From positions 23,252-87,251 of the forward strand of contig PXYW01000006.1 of the NCBI GenBank assembly GCA_003023695.1: a DNA stretch of 64,000 bases, read 5' to 3'. The position numbers were made by a program, and so were the translations under genes. Each line of letters begins with the position of its first letter. Position 1 is the first letter of the stretch. The notes beneath the pieces were generated by a model. The model did not search any database and was not told the DNA's origin. It worked only from the letters and a program-made list of their open reading frames with translations. This DNA comes from Sulfobacillus benefaciens. GTDB taxonomy: Bacteria > Bacillota > Sulfobacillia > Sulfobacillales > Sulfobacillaceae. Below are positions 52,982 to 61,892 of the stretch, piece by piece.

Positions 52982-54775
52982 TTAAAAAGTTAGCCATTGG
53001 TTATTATACAAGGTAATGCGGCGTGTTACGCCACGAACTGTAACCTTGACCGGTTCAGCAAGCATTCCTGGCTGTTTTTGAAGATACAACCGATTAACAT
53101 TGACTTTGTTGGGCAACCAAAATTGTACGGTTACGGTTCCGGTCGTCGGGGGCTGAGAGGCCGAAAATCGTCCGGGCAAGTCTACATGCCCTCCAAACAC
53201 CTCCTTATTTAATGTGGTATTTGCTGTAACTTGGGCATAGCTATCAATTCCTGTCATGGACACGAACGTGGAGCCCATGGGGGCGTAAACCCGCACCCAG
53301 GAATGATAAGGCACGAATAGATTCTGTGCCCAATTAACAATGGCGGGATCGACCCAATGAATGGTGACAGTTTCTAAATTGCGACCATTGACTTTTTGTA
53401 CGTTGACTTGATACGACTCCCTTACATAATAGTTGTCTTTATGGCCCAGCAGGTTCTCGTCCACCACTTGAACATAGTTGCCTTTCACGGTTTTCGGAAT
53501 GATGCCTGCCCAATGGTGAGAAGCAGCGAATGCTTCCGCTTGTGAGTTATTGAAATACAGTAAAATTTGCTTGTTGTTCAGGTTGTTTTCTATGGTCGCT
53601 GCGACCTTTAAGATTTCCGACACATGGGCATGGAGAACCTCATGCAGTAGCTCTTTCATCATGGTGCCAATAAACAATTTGCGCACATTGGCAGGAAGGC
53701 CACGGTCTTCGGCCATATACTCCATTTTCAGGTTTGCGTTGGATTTAGTGAGGTGGACGGTCTTCCCGTGACCCGTGGGGACATTGAGTCCGCCTACGTC
53801 GCCAATAAGGTCGTCCACAAACCAGGTGTCGATAAAGATCATGCCATTGGTGGGAAGGGCACCCGGGATGGTGCGATACAGCATTTGAAAATTCTTCACG
53901 GTTTGGGGAACATCAGGCGAGGTGTTGGTATCTCTGAGATGCCAGTACTTAACCGGCAAATAGGCTGCGATAACCATTGGTGCTGGCGGGTGATAGGTGA
54001 CTTGGCTATCCAACTGCTGAATGTTTTGCGAGGTGATTTTTTCCAACCTGCCGTTATGGAAAGGAACGTAAGCATAAGCAGTCATAAAGCCCCCGGTTGA
54101 CCGTAACTCTCCACTGTTTTGAAAAATCAACAAATATCGAGCGGTGTTGGGAAATCCTAACAGCTGTGCCAATACCGGATGCGGCCCCGTCATCAATGGC
54201 AGTACGCTAATGAATGTTTGGCTTACTGATTTGAGCGCTTGGACATCCAGTCCTTTTCTAACCAAGATTGCTGGAATACTAGACGGTGTGATGGCTTGGA
54301 TCGCTTGGTTGGCGTGAAGAATTACCGGGGTCATGGTTTTTAGGTTGAGCCCTGCTTGGGTCACCGCCTGGTTCCAAGTTTTCGTCGATGGATGGCTTGT
54401 TTGCCCTGCGGCAACTAATGGGTCTACACCTTGACTCACAGCATATAGATAGTCGTGCGCCGCGGTTACTATGGTCATCCCATTGTGATAATACCCGCTA
54501 ATGCCAGGGATGACTTGCACCCAACCTAAAAGCCATAGCGCTGTGTGCACATTGCCAAGAGTTCCGGAAATCTTCGGGATCTCGCTCCCCAAGACCAATA
54601 GATTTTTGGCGTGATACGATTGTTTAACGGTATCCAATTCGGTTTTCAGACGGTGATAGTCCCAGGCCAACATCAAACCAGGTACAATGACGGCAACAAA
54701 TAGGATAATAACTATTACACGTGGCCACCGAAGTCGCCATCGCCGTCTAGTCTCTTCTGGTTTTGCGATTTCCAA
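52982..54775 (-). CDS. DUF4012 domain protein
   Basis: This matches DUF4012, a large extracytoplasmic domain found in Gram-positive bacteria. After a cytoplasmic tail and one anchor (VIVIILFVAVIVPGLMLAW) comes a helical region, then the family core LLIFQNSGELRSTGGFMTAYAYV (shown in part) and later IFIDTWFVDDLIGDVGGLNVP. The last third is beta-rich. TTG 54775 has GGGGGAGGG just upstream. With 597 residues it is complete. Members often lie in exopolysaccharide loci, but no such locus is adjacent. Confidence 0.85.
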   Translation of the reverse strand: MEIAKPEETRRRWRLRWPRVIVIILFVAVIVPGLMLAWDYHRLKTELDTVKQSYHAKNLLVLGSEIPKISGTLGNVHTALWLLGWVQVIPGISGYYHNGMTIVTAAHDYLYAVSQGVDPLVAAGQTSHPSTKTWNQAVTQAGLNLKTMTPVILHANQAIQAITPSSIPAILVRKGLDVQALKSVSQTFISVLPLMTGPHPVLAQLLGFPNTARYLLIFQNSGELRSTGGFMTAYAYVPFHNGRLEKITSQNIQQLDSQVTYHPPAPMVIAAYLPVKYWHLRDTNTSPDVPQTVKNFQMLYRTIPGALPTNGMIFIDTWFVDDLIGDVGGLNVPTGHGKTVHLTKSNANLKMEYMAEDRGLPANVRKLFIGTMMKELLHEVLHAHVSEILKVAATIENNLNNKQILLYFNNSQAEAFAASHHWAGIIPKTVKGNYVQVVDENLLGHKDNYYVRESYQVNVQKVNGRNLETVTIHWVDPAIVNWAQNLFVPYHSWVRVYAPMGSTFVSMTGIDSYAQVTANTTLNKEVFGGHVDLPGRFSASQPPTTGTVTVQFWLPNKVNVNRLYLQKQPGMLAEPVKVTVRGVTRRITLYNNQWLTF

Positions 54776-54865
54776 ACCCTCCCCCTGTGCTTACCGCAAT
54801 GTCTGTCGTCCATTTTACCAAATGCCCGCGGCAGATGTGCCAAAGAACTACTTAAGAATGTGACC

Positions 54866-55651
54866 CTACGAATCATATAGGGGATAAGGCTCACGCACGG
54901 CCGCAACCACCGTTGGCCATGCGGAAGAATGCGGGTCAATCAACTGAAAATGATCCATTCCCGGCAATGTCTTCAGAATCACGGGACTGTTCAGAGTGCG
55001 CGCTTTTAACCAGTAGTCTTGGCTTTGGGTTAAGGGAACCCTGGAATCTTCTGTTCCATGAACCAATACGGTGAAAGTGTCCGTGGGCAACAAATTAATT
55101 GGTGACGTTTCGCGATAACGATTAGGGCAAGTCATGGGCGGACCCCCCAAAAACTGTTCGACGGGGTCTCGCCCATGTTCGCATTGCCACATGGACAATA
55201 AGTCCACAACTCCGGCTAAGCTGACTACTCGCGCTAAGGGTATTGTCTGCACGCCATTTAGAAAGTGGTTTTGGGGCAACAGGTGGCGACCGGCCAACCA
55301 CAGGGCCATTTGGCCACCCGCTGAATGGCCTATTAAGGTGACACGTGTGAGATCGAGCGGGTAGGTTGAGGCGAGCGTCGTGAGATAGCTCACTGCGGAA
55401 ATCATATCGTGAAGGGTGCCGGGCCATCCACCACCATGTTGCCCAACGCGTCGATATTCGATATTAAAGGTGGCGTATCCCATTTGAGTGAACTCAGAGG
55501 CCATGGGCTCCATGAGCTCGAGTCCATGCTGTGATCGCCAAAATCCGCCATGAATTAGGACCAGGATAGGAACAGCACGATTTCCTTCGGGAAATCGCAA
55601 GTGACCAAATTGCCAGTGGTCTGGGCCGTATTTGTGCTGCGATTTATCCAT
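54866..55651 (-). CDS. Alpha/beta hydrolase (kynurenine formamidase-like)
   Basis: The fold is shown by LVLIHGGFWRSQHG (oxyanion), LIGHSAGGQMALWLAGRH with the nucleophile serine, VHGTEDSRVPL with the acid and MDHFQLIDP with the histidine. The HGGFW form is typical of the kynurenine formamidase/BD-FAE esterase group. ATG 55651 lies about ten bases after AGGAGA; an ATG at 55741 is possible but its extra 30 residues look non-homologous. It is divergent from the acyl-CoA ligase. Substrate unknown. Confidence 0.82.
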   Translation of the reverse strand: MDKSQHKYGPDHWQFGHLRFPEGNRAVPILVLIHGGFWRSQHGLELMEPMASEFTQMGYATFNIEYRRVGQHGGGWPGTLHDMISAVSYLTTLASTYPLDLTRVTLIGHSAGGQMALWLAGRHLLPQNHFLNGVQTIPLARVVSLAGVVDLLSMWQCEHGRDPVEQFLGGPPMTCPNRYRETSPINLLPTDTFTVLVHGTEDSRVPLTQSQDYWLKARTLNSPVILKTLPGMDHFQLIDPHSSAWPTVVAAVREPYPLYDS

Positions 55652-55823
55652 ACTGGTTGCATCTCCTGCAATTCGATGCGACCATGATAACGCGAACGGG
55701 TGGAATTGACCACCTTCGTCCAATCGTATAACGTTCATCACTCTTGGGATGGTATCATGGACATAAAGGGGAATGTTTTATGGCAAAGGGCAATAGTGAA
55801 CACATGTGAGGAGGATTTTTAAA

Positions 55824-57413
55824 ATGCTTACACCGTTGACACCGATCGATTTTAAACGGCGGGCACGTAAACTTTATCCGGGAAAAACCGCAATTATTGA
55901 TGGGCTATCAAGTTGGACTTATGAAGAGTTTGATCGACGTACCTGGCAACTGACCAACGGATTGCAGAATTTGGGATTCGGGTCTGGAGACCATATCGCC
56001 GTGATGCTTCCCAACATTCACGAGATGATTGAATGCTTTTATGGTATTGGTCAAATGGGCGCCATTATGGTACCACTCAACGTACGACTTGCGGAAGACG
56101 AAGTCCATTACATTTTGGAACATAGCGACGCCAGCGCACTTATCGTGGACAGCGAATATAGCCATATGATTCACCGCATTAGGCCGCGTCTGACACAAAT
56201 CCGTACCATTATCCAAGTGGCTTCGGGATTTTCATCAGAACTTCAGGCGTTGGACTATGAAGAACTGCTTCAACGGTCTTCCGACGCCGCATTTGAACCG
56301 GCAATTGACGAAAACCAACCGATTACTATCAACTACACTAGTGGCACCACCTCCCGTCCCAAAGGCGTGATTTTGACTCATCGCAACAATTATATCAACG
56401 CCGCCGACTTTCTATTTCATCTTAAAGTAACCCATGAAGATGTTTATCTGCACACATTGCCCATGTTTCACGCGAACGGGTGGGGTGGCGTGTGGGCCTT
56501 GACTGCGGTCGGCGCCACGCAAGTATGCTTGCGCAAGATGGAGCCGGTGACGACGCTTAACCTATTTGTCGAACACAAAGTCACCCTCGCCTGTGGCGCA
56601 CCTACGGTCCTCAACATGCTGATCAATGCTCCTGGCGCAGAACAGGTAAAGATGGACTGGCATCCCCGTATGGCCACTGCAGGCTCTCCGCCACCGGCAG
56701 CCGTTATCGACAGGGTTCAACAATTATTCGGCATGGAGGTCATTCATGTATATGGCTTGACCGAAGTGTCTCCTTTTATTACCTATTGCGAATGGCGGAA
56801 CGAATTTTCCCTGCTACCTTCCGATCAACAGGCGAGAATTAAGGCCAGGCAAGGAGTGGAAATGCTTTTTAACGGCGAGACCAAGGTGGTCAAGCAGGAC
56901 GGATCCGACGTGGAGTGGAATGGTACGGACATCGGGGAAATCGTTACCCGGGGCAATGTGGTAATGGAAGGGTATTACAAACAACCGGAAGAAACCGCCA
57001 AAGCCATTAGAAACGGATGGTTCTACAGCGGGGATTTAGCGGTGGTTCATCCCGATGGATACATTGAAATTGTAGATCGTTCCAAAGATGTCATTATTTC
57101 CGGTGGCGAAAATGTGTCATCGGTTGAGGTAGAAGGAATGCTCTATCAGCATCCGGACATTTTGGAAGTAGGGGTCGTGGCCATTCCCGACCAAAAATGG
57201 GGCGAAGTGCCCAAAGCGTTTGTCGTGCTAAAACCTGGGAAAGTATTGGACGAATCCGCGTTGCGGGAGTGGTGTCGCGAGCGGATGACCCATTTTAAAG
57301 TGCCAAAAGCCTTCGAATTTGTCGACGCTCTGCCGAGAACCGCGACCGGCAAACTACAAAAATACGTACTGCGGGATAAAGAGTGGAAAGACCGCCCGAA
57401 GTTCGTAAACTAA
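55824..57413 (+). CDS. Fatty-acid/acyl-CoA ligase (AMP-forming)
   Basis: A 529-residue acyl-CoA synthetase of the medium/long-chain type. Motifs are INYTSGTTSRPKGVILTH, MFHANGWGGVWAL (linker motif), HVYGLTEVSPF, YSGDLAVVHPDGYIEIVDRSKDVIISGGENVSSVEVE and the C-terminal lysine in PRTATGKLQKYVL. ATG 55824 has GAGGAGG nine bases upstream. It activates an acid for beta-oxidation and fits the nearby fabI/3-hydroxyacyl-CoA dehydrogenase pair and the Etf genes. It stands alone as a transcription unit. Confidence 0.9.
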   Translation: MLTPLTPIDFKRRARKLYPGKTAIIDGLSSWTYEEFDRRTWQLTNGLQNLGFGSGDHIAVMLPNIHEMIECFYGIGQMGAIMVPLNVRLAEDEVHYILEHSDASALIVDSEYSHMIHRIRPRLTQIRTIIQVASGFSSELQALDYEELLQRSSDAAFEPAIDENQPITINYTSGTTSRPKGVILTHRNNYINAADFLFHLKVTHEDVYLHTLPMFHANGWGGVWALTAVGATQVCLRKMEPVTTLNLFVEHKVTLACGAPTVLNMLINAPGAEQVKMDWHPRMATAGSPPPAAVIDRVQQLFGMEVIHVYGLTEVSPFITYCEWRNEFSLLPSDQQARIKARQGVEMLFNGETKVVKQDGSDVEWNGTDIGEIVTRGNVVMEGYYKQPEETAKAIRNGWFYSGDLAVVHPDGYIEIVDRSKDVIISGGENVSSVEVEGMLYQHPDILEVGVVAIPDQKWGEVPKAFVVLKPGKVLDESALREWCRERMTHFKVPKAFEFVDALPRTATGKLQKYVLRDKEWKDRPKFVN

Positions 57414-57471
57414 TCTGAGGGAGTAAACTTGTCGCCACTGCTCACACTATTCTCTAACGGAGGTGGGGGCA

Positions 57472-58173
57472 GTGCGTTATCGTGTCCGGTGGGCAGGATT
57501 GGCCATGGTGGCTTTGGGCATTGGCGTGGTCACCGTTTGGTCCATGCCCAAGATGGTCAATGCCTCAAACCCGGGGGTCTCAGCGGCGAACGGTGGTATT
57601 CCCGTGTGGCCGTGGTCTCCATTGGGCATTGCCTGGTCACCTCCGCGATTTGGCACCGTCCCTTACAATGTCACTATAATCAAAGATAATAATTTGCCGG
57701 CGGGGCAGGTGACTGTTGTGACACCAGGTGAAACGGGCACGACGTACCAAGTGGGATCAGTTAAATCCGTCATTAGCCCTCCAGTGCAGGCAACCGTGGC
57801 CGAAGGCACGGCTACAGTTCATGTGCTTACGGTTGATGGCCATAAGTATGAATATGACAAGGTGACGACGATGTTGACGACAGCCTATAATGGCACCTTT
57901 GATATGAATGGTCCGTGGGGTGCAGTCGCTGCTTGGGACGGCAAGCCATTGCATAATGGCAATGTCGCAGTAGATCCCAATGTCATCCCATTTGGCACTT
58001 ATCTTTACATTGACGGATATGGTCCAGCGCGCGCCGTAGATAGCGGGTCTGCGATTTTCGGTGACCATATTGATTTGTTTTTTCAGGAGTCCGACTTAAA
58101 AGTGGCCGAATATGGCATTCAATGGCATAAGGTTTATTTTCTCACGGAAAAGCCGTCTAACTATCCGGGATAG
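57472..58173 (+). CDS. Exported 3D-domain protein
   Basis: A 233-residue protein with an N-terminal signal or anchor (AGLAMVALGIGVVTVW). The C-terminal 3D domain shows the three conserved aspartates: AVDPNVIPFGTYLYIDGYG, RAVDSGSAIFGDHIDLFF. This domain has a double-psi barrel fold and occurs in resuscitation-factor and cell-wall lytic proteins such as YabE and YocH. The middle (residues 60-130) resembles G5/DUF348-like ubiquitin-type modules. GTG 57472 has GGAGG eight bases upstream. A peptidoglycan role outside the cell is likely. Confidence 0.85.
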   Translation: MRYRVRWAGLAMVALGIGVVTVWSMPKMVNASNPGVSAANGGIPVWPWSPLGIAWSPPRFGTVPYNVTIIKDNNLPAGQVTVVTPGETGTTYQVGSVKSVISPPVQATVAEGTATVHVLTVDGHKYEYDKVTTMLTTAYNGTFDMNGPWGAVAAWDGKPLHNGNVAVDPNVIPFGTYLYIDGYGPARAVDSGSAIFGDHIDLFFQESDLKVAEYGIQWHKVYFLTEKPSNYPG

Positions 58174-58232
58174 TTCCATCTCCGCCGCGAATAGGCTATG
58201 ATGGTGCCAATATTCGGTAATGGAGGAGACCT

Positions 58233-59021
58233 ATGGGACTGTTGTCGGGAACGCGTGCGGTCGTTACTGGAATAGCAAATAAGCGCAGTATGGCCTGGGG
58301 CATTGCTAAAGCTTTTGATCGTGAAGGGGCACAGTTAATTTTAAGTTACCAAAGTCCTCGTCTTAAAGAGAACTTAGACAAGCTGTTGTCGGAATTGTCG
58401 CAAGATCCCTTGGTTCTTCCCTTGGATGTTGTTGAAGAAAACAGTGTGGATCAATTTATCGCGGAGCTTAGCTCCGCGTATCCTGATGGTATCCATACAC
58501 TGGTGCATTCGATGGCTTATGCCAATCGGGAAGATTTGGAAGGGAGGTTTGTCGACACCACTCGAGATGGTTATATGATGGCCCAAAACGTGAGTGCTTA
58601 TTCATTGACGGCACTGACCCGAGGCGTTTTGCCACTCATGGAAAAAGCCGGTTCAGGCAGTATAATGACATTAACTTATCAGGGCTCGGTTCGGGTTATG
58701 CCGAATTATAACGTCATGGGAGTGGCCAAAGCGGCTTTGGAGTCCTCAGTGCGCTATTTGGCATACGACCTGGGGAGGCAGCATATTCGCGTGAACGCCA
58801 TTTCCGCCGGCCCGGTCAAGACGCTGGCAGCTTCTGGAGTTCGAGGAATTTCTGCGGCCCTGCATGATGTCGCTGACAAATCTCCAATTGGTGAGAACAT
58901 TACCACGGAGGATGTCGGCAATGCTGCAGTTTTTCTGGCGTCCGATTGGGCGAAGAGGATTACTGGACACGTACTGTACGTGGACAGCGGACTACATATG
59001 ATGGGTTTTTTGGGAGGTTAG
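58233..59021 (+). CDS. fabI: Enoyl-ACP reductase FabI
   Basis: FabI reduces the enoyl-ACP double bond in fatty acid synthesis with NADH or NADPH. The short-chain dehydrogenase pattern is FabI-specific: GIANKRSMAWGIAKAF for the cofactor, HSMAYANRE, and the catalytic Y159-x6-K166 in NYNVMGVAKAALE; Y149 in LTYQGS is the extra family tyrosine. The ISAGPVKTLAASGV segment is also typical. ATG 58233 has GGAGGAG six bases upstream. Its 262 residues match. It lies four bases before the 3-hydroxyacyl-CoA dehydrogenase gene. Confidence 0.93.
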   Translation: MGLLSGTRAVVTGIANKRSMAWGIAKAFDREGAQLILSYQSPRLKENLDKLLSELSQDPLVLPLDVVEENSVDQFIAELSSAYPDGIHTLVHSMAYANREDLEGRFVDTTRDGYMMAQNVSAYSLTALTRGVLPLMEKAGSGSIMTLTYQGSVRVMPNYNVMGVAKAALESSVRYLAYDLGRQHIRVNAISAGPVKTLAASGVRGISAALHDVADKSPIGENITTEDVGNAAVFLASDWAKRITGHVLYVDSGLHMMGFLGG

Positions 59022-59025
59022 GATT

Positions 59026-59871
59026 ATGCGTCGAATAGGAGTAATTGGTGCAGGAACGATGGGGAGCGGCATTGCCTACCTGGCAGCGCTGCAAGGATTC
59101 GAAGTGGTCCAGTATGACGCGATGCCGCAAGCTGTGGAGAAGGCACACCAGGCCGCAGCCAGTCGATTGCAGAAATCCGTGGCTGGGGGCAAGATGAGTG
59201 CGGATCAAGCTGATGCCGCATTGAAGCGATTAATCGAGGCGCATGACTGGCAACAGTTTTCAGATGTGGAGGCGGTAATTGAAGCGGTAGTTGAGGTAAT
59301 TGATGTCAAAGAACAAGTGTTTAGGCAGCTTGATGAGGTGCTTCCCGAGTCTGCACTTTTAGCAACGAACACCTCTTCACTTTCCATTACCGAAATCGCC
59401 AAAGCTACCCGGCGTCCACAACAGGTATTAGGCATGCATTTTTTCAATCCCGCACCTGTAATGAAATTGGTGGAGATTGTGCGTGGCGAGGAAACCTCAG
59501 ACGCTGCTGTTGGGCAGGCCCAAGAATTGGCCAAAGAATTAGGCAAAGAAACCATTGTGGTGCAAAAAGATACGCCTGGGTTCGTAGTCAACCGTGTGTT
59601 GATGCCACTATTTATCGAGGCTATGCGAATGTTGGAAGAAGGGGTAGCGTCAGCTGAAGACATTGACAAAGGGGTGAGATTAGGGCTCAACCATCCGATG
59701 GGGCCTTTGACATTAGCAGATTTTACCGGCTTGGATATTGATTTGAACGTTATGGATTACATGTTTGACGAGTTTCACGATGATAGGTTTGCCGCACCGT
59801 TAGTGTTGCGTCGTTTGGTGCGTGCAGGGCATCTCGGCAAGAAGACAGGTCGGGGATTTTATCGTTATTAG
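59026..59871 (+). CDS. 3-hydroxyacyl-CoA dehydrogenase (3-hydroxybutyryl-CoA type)
   Basis: The NAD-binding start is IGVIGAGTMGSGIAYLAA, followed by the catalytic HFFNPAPVMKLVEIV region and TPGFVVNRVLMPLFIEAMRMLEEGVAS, then GVRLGLNHPMGPLTLADFTGLD. The 281-residue length is that of 3-hydroxybutyryl-CoA dehydrogenase (Hbd/PaaH). ATG 59026 has GGGAGG upstream and lies just after fabI. The pairing of a synthesis gene with a beta-oxidation-type gene is of some interest. It may work in butyrate or fatty-acid breakdown. Confidence 0.92.
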   Translation: MRRIGVIGAGTMGSGIAYLAALQGFEVVQYDAMPQAVEKAHQAAASRLQKSVAGGKMSADQADAALKRLIEAHDWQQFSDVEAVIEAVVEVIDVKEQVFRQLDEVLPESALLATNTSSLSITEIAKATRRPQQVLGMHFFNPAPVMKLVEIVRGEETSDAAVGQAQELAKELGKETIVVQKDTPGFVVNRVLMPLFIEAMRMLEEGVASAEDIDKGVRLGLNHPMGPLTLADFTGLDIDLNVMDYMFDEFHDDRFAAPLVLRRLVRAGHLGKKTGRGFYRY

Positions 59872-59889
59872 CAGACGTAAAACCGACTC

Positions 59890-59918
59890 TTGATTTCTAT
59901 TACGTGCCTTGCTATAAT
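59890..59918 (+). promoter_or_regulatory. Promoter of the second tRNA array
   Basis: TTGATT (59890-59895) and TATAAT (59913-59918) are 17 bases apart, 13 bases before tRNA-Gly. Confidence 0.8.
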
Positions 59919-59931
59919 GGCAAGGCAGATT

Positions 59932-60006
59932 GCGGAAGTAGCTCAGCGGTAGAGCATCGCCTTGCCAAGGCGAGGGTCGCGGGTTCAAGTCCCGTCTTCC
60001 GCTCCA
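59932..60006 (+). tRNA. tRNA-Gly (GCC)
   Basis: The acceptor stem GCGGAAG pairs with CTTCCGC (59996-60002), then T and CCA. The anticodon stem TCGCC/GGCGA holds anticodon GCC. Confidence 0.96.
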
Positions 60007-60020
60007 TTTTTTGCAATTTG

Positions 60021-60096
<76 letters not shown>

Positions 60097-60111
60097 CTTC
60101 GAAGTGAATAT

Positions 60112-60189
60112 GGGTGGTTAGCTCAGTTGGTTAGAGCGCTCGCTTGACATGCGAGAGGTTCAGAGGTTCGAGTCCTCTACCGCCCACCA
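60112..60189 (+). tRNA. tRNA-Val (GAC)
   Basis: The acceptor stem GGGTGGT pairs with ACCGCCC (60179-60185), then A and CCA. The anticodon stem CTCGC/GCGAG holds GAC. It is the last tRNA before the accessory region, a typical integration target. It differs from the first valine tRNA (TAC). Confidence 0.96.
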
Positions 60190-60196
60190 AAAATTT

Positions 60197-60247
60197 GAAC
60201 TCCCGCAAGCCATCGCGGGTTCTTTGTTTTGCGGCTCCGCCGCAAAA
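60197..60247 (+). terminator. Double terminator after tRNA-Val
   Basis: A first stem, GAAC-TC-CCGC (60197-60206) with GCGGGTTC (60215-60222), is followed by TTTGTTTT. A second perfect stem, TTTTGCGGC (60227-60235) with GCCGCAAAA (60239-60247), lies directly behind it and would work in both directions. Confidence 0.75.
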
Positions 60248-60683
60248 GTGGCTGGCTGTCCCCAGTTTCATCCCCACGAACCGGCATACCGCATTGTTGC
60301 GAAGATTCTTAGCATTTGGAGCGTACTAACCCCTCGGGATCGCGAACTGTGAGTCGATCGGGCATGAGCGATGCCGATGCAAATTCTTCAATCGGTATAG
60401 GAAGAGAGACAGGGCGGCTCGCACTGGACGGATAGGAACAGCAGCAGGTTCGGACACCACTGCAGGATGCTCGACCACATACGTATGCAGACATTCCTGC
60501 AGGAAATGGGATCTTATCTAGACGGTGGGGCGCCACTGGCCAAAATACGGTATGCACCGGCTTGAACAGTTCCCCGCACGTTGATGGATGACGGCCCAGG
60601 ATTGCACAGATTTTCAGCCGAGGCCGCCTAGAGCAGAATGAGCTCCAGCTGGGCCCAAACTGAGTAATTGTTTCTCTATACCC
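60248..60683 (+). other. Gene-free spacer at start of accessory region
   Basis: About 435 bases with no convincing gene on either strand. One minus-strand open frame (60309-60557) is rich in Cys, Ser and Pro and looks fortuitous. The stretch is probably decayed mobile-element DNA. Confidence 0.4.
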
Positions 60684-61161
60684 CTACGGTGCCGAAGGCA
60701 ACGACAATGTGGTGAGTGTGCCCAACGCGGCCACATCGGGAGGCTGATCCGCTATCCCGAAGTCCAAAATCGTTTTGGTGGTTGGGTCGATGGTGAAGTC
60801 TATCTCCGTACCCGTAGGCGCGGGCGCCCCGGGTGGTAAGTAGGCTTGGGTATCCTTGAACTCACCCTGAAGTACGACGAAATAAACAGCAGGGTTGGAG
60901 TCTACGGCAGCTACACAGACGGCAGAAGTGGGCGCAGCGTCTCCCATTTGTTTAGCCTGCGCCTCAGCTATCTGGGCGACATATGCCGGGACGGAAGTCG
61001 ATGCTGGTTGTGACGTCAACCTAGTGCTCGCCCGCACCAGGGTCGTCAAGCCTACAGCCGCCACCACAGTTCCAACAGCGATGGTTGGTGCGCACAGTAT
61101 CGTCCCCTTTTTCAGTTCTGATTGTCGTATAGCTTTTGGTCTGTTGTAACCCAGTTGGCAT
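60684..61161 (-). pseudogene. Anchored small protein with likely frameshift
   Basis: The intact frame (60684-61067, from GTG) encodes a protein with a Ser/Thr/Ala-rich stretch and an acidic, probably exported C-terminal part. It has no ribosome site, and its first residues are the second half of a membrane helix. Upstream in the same frame lies TILCAPTIAVGTVVAAVGL, the rest of the helix, but no standard start. ATG 61161 in another frame (MPTGLQQTKSYTTIRTEKG) leads into it if one base is removed from the run of five A and four G (plus-strand 61104-61112). So the gene is frameshifted, or there is a read error. Function unknown. Confidence 0.5.
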
Positions 61162-61203
61162 ATGCCGGCTTCCAGCAGTAGCCGTTAGTGCCAGAGCCCC
61201 AGG

Positions 61204-61239
61204 AGGTCGTCCACGACCCTCCGGTTGTATAATATTATA
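61204..61239 (+). promoter_or_regulatory. Operator-like palindromes before the RHH gene
   Basis: GGTCGTCCACGACC (61204-61217) and TATAATATTATA (61228-61239) are both perfect palindromes lying 42 bases before the ribbon-helix-helix gene start. TATAAT reads as a -10 box in both directions. No clear -35 box is seen. Confidence 0.35.
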
Positions 61240-61280
61240 AACCTGACGAGTACGCGCCCGAGAGGCTACTCGAAGAGCTA

Positions 61281-61571
61281 GTGGATTCAACGCCGGTCCC
61301 CATTTGCTCGCTATATGGAGGATTGCTCGTCGAGACGCTTAAGTATCCGGCAGGGTCTTTCTGCAACGCTTCGAGTGCGACTAAAGAGCGGACCAAGGAT
61401 AGACATCGGATCAAAACCGCCGTCACCGTCCGCGTAACCCCGGAGATCAAAGCCCAGTGGCAAGCGGCGGCGGCATCCCAGGGCGTGACGCTGTCCGCGT
61501 GGATTGTCGCCGCCTGTGCCAACTGTTATTCGGGTCTTGTGAAACCGTGTAAAGTAATTCGGTCAAAATGA
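61281..61571 (+). CDS. Ribbon-helix-helix DNA-binding protein
   Basis: The core IKTAVTVRVTPEIKAQWQAA, then SQGVTLSAWIVAA, is a ribbon-helix-helix domain as in plasmid relaxosome (NikA/MobC-like) proteins and antitoxins. The first ~45 residues (including NASSATKERTKDRH) are not recognised, and the real start may be later than GTG 61281. The frame ends inside a perfect inverted repeat (61553-61581), a possible binding site. No relaxase or toxin gene is next to it, so it is probably a leftover of a mobile element. Confidence 0.55.
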   Translation: MDSTPVPICSLYGGLLVETLKYPAGSFCNASSATKERTKDRHRIKTAVTVRVTPEIKAQWQAAAASQGVTLSAWIVAACANCYSGLVKPCKVIRSK

Positions 61572-61597
61572 CCGAATTACTCGGACCGCTTTTTTAT
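61553..61597 (+). repeat. Perfect 13-bp inverted repeat
   Basis: AGTAATTCGGTCA (61553-61565) and TGACCGAATTACT (61569-61581) pair perfectly around AAA. The stop of the ribbon-helix-helix gene lies inside it, and a run of six T follows eight bases on (about 61590-61595). It may be a terminator, an operator, or a mobile-element site. Confidence 0.6.
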
Positions 61598-61892
61598 CAT
61601 GGGTCGTTCTGAGCACAATAAAAATTGGCTATGTGCAATCTGAGGTTGGAATTTCCTATTTTTCAGGGCAAATCGCCCGCTCCAGTAATCGGGACCCGGG
61701 TTGGAATATATGGTCCATACTCGACGGTTTGCGTCCCCTACGGGTTGGAAAGCCGATGAAGACGGACCGGTCCGTGATGGGTCAACTGCTGATTGGGCTT
61801 GAAAAAAGCAGAACCCTCTCGTGCTAATCGAATCCGTTTTTAGCGCGCTGACACTGGGTCACAATCGATGTTGTTTTGGAGAGTCCTTAATC
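61598..61892 (+). other. Gene-free spacer
   Basis: About 295 bases between the inverted repeat and the transposase-family gene. I see no gene, tRNA or clear repeat in it. Confidence 0.4.

Noticed and set aside
60309..60557. Minus-strand 82-residue Cys-rich protein after tRNA-Val
   Set aside because: The composition is irregular, no ribosome site fits and no CxxC spacing resembles a known ribbon.
61235..61522. Minus-strand 95-residue protein opposite the ribbon-helix-helix gene
   Set aside because: It has a serine run and no motif, while the plus strand carries a recognisable DNA-binding domain.
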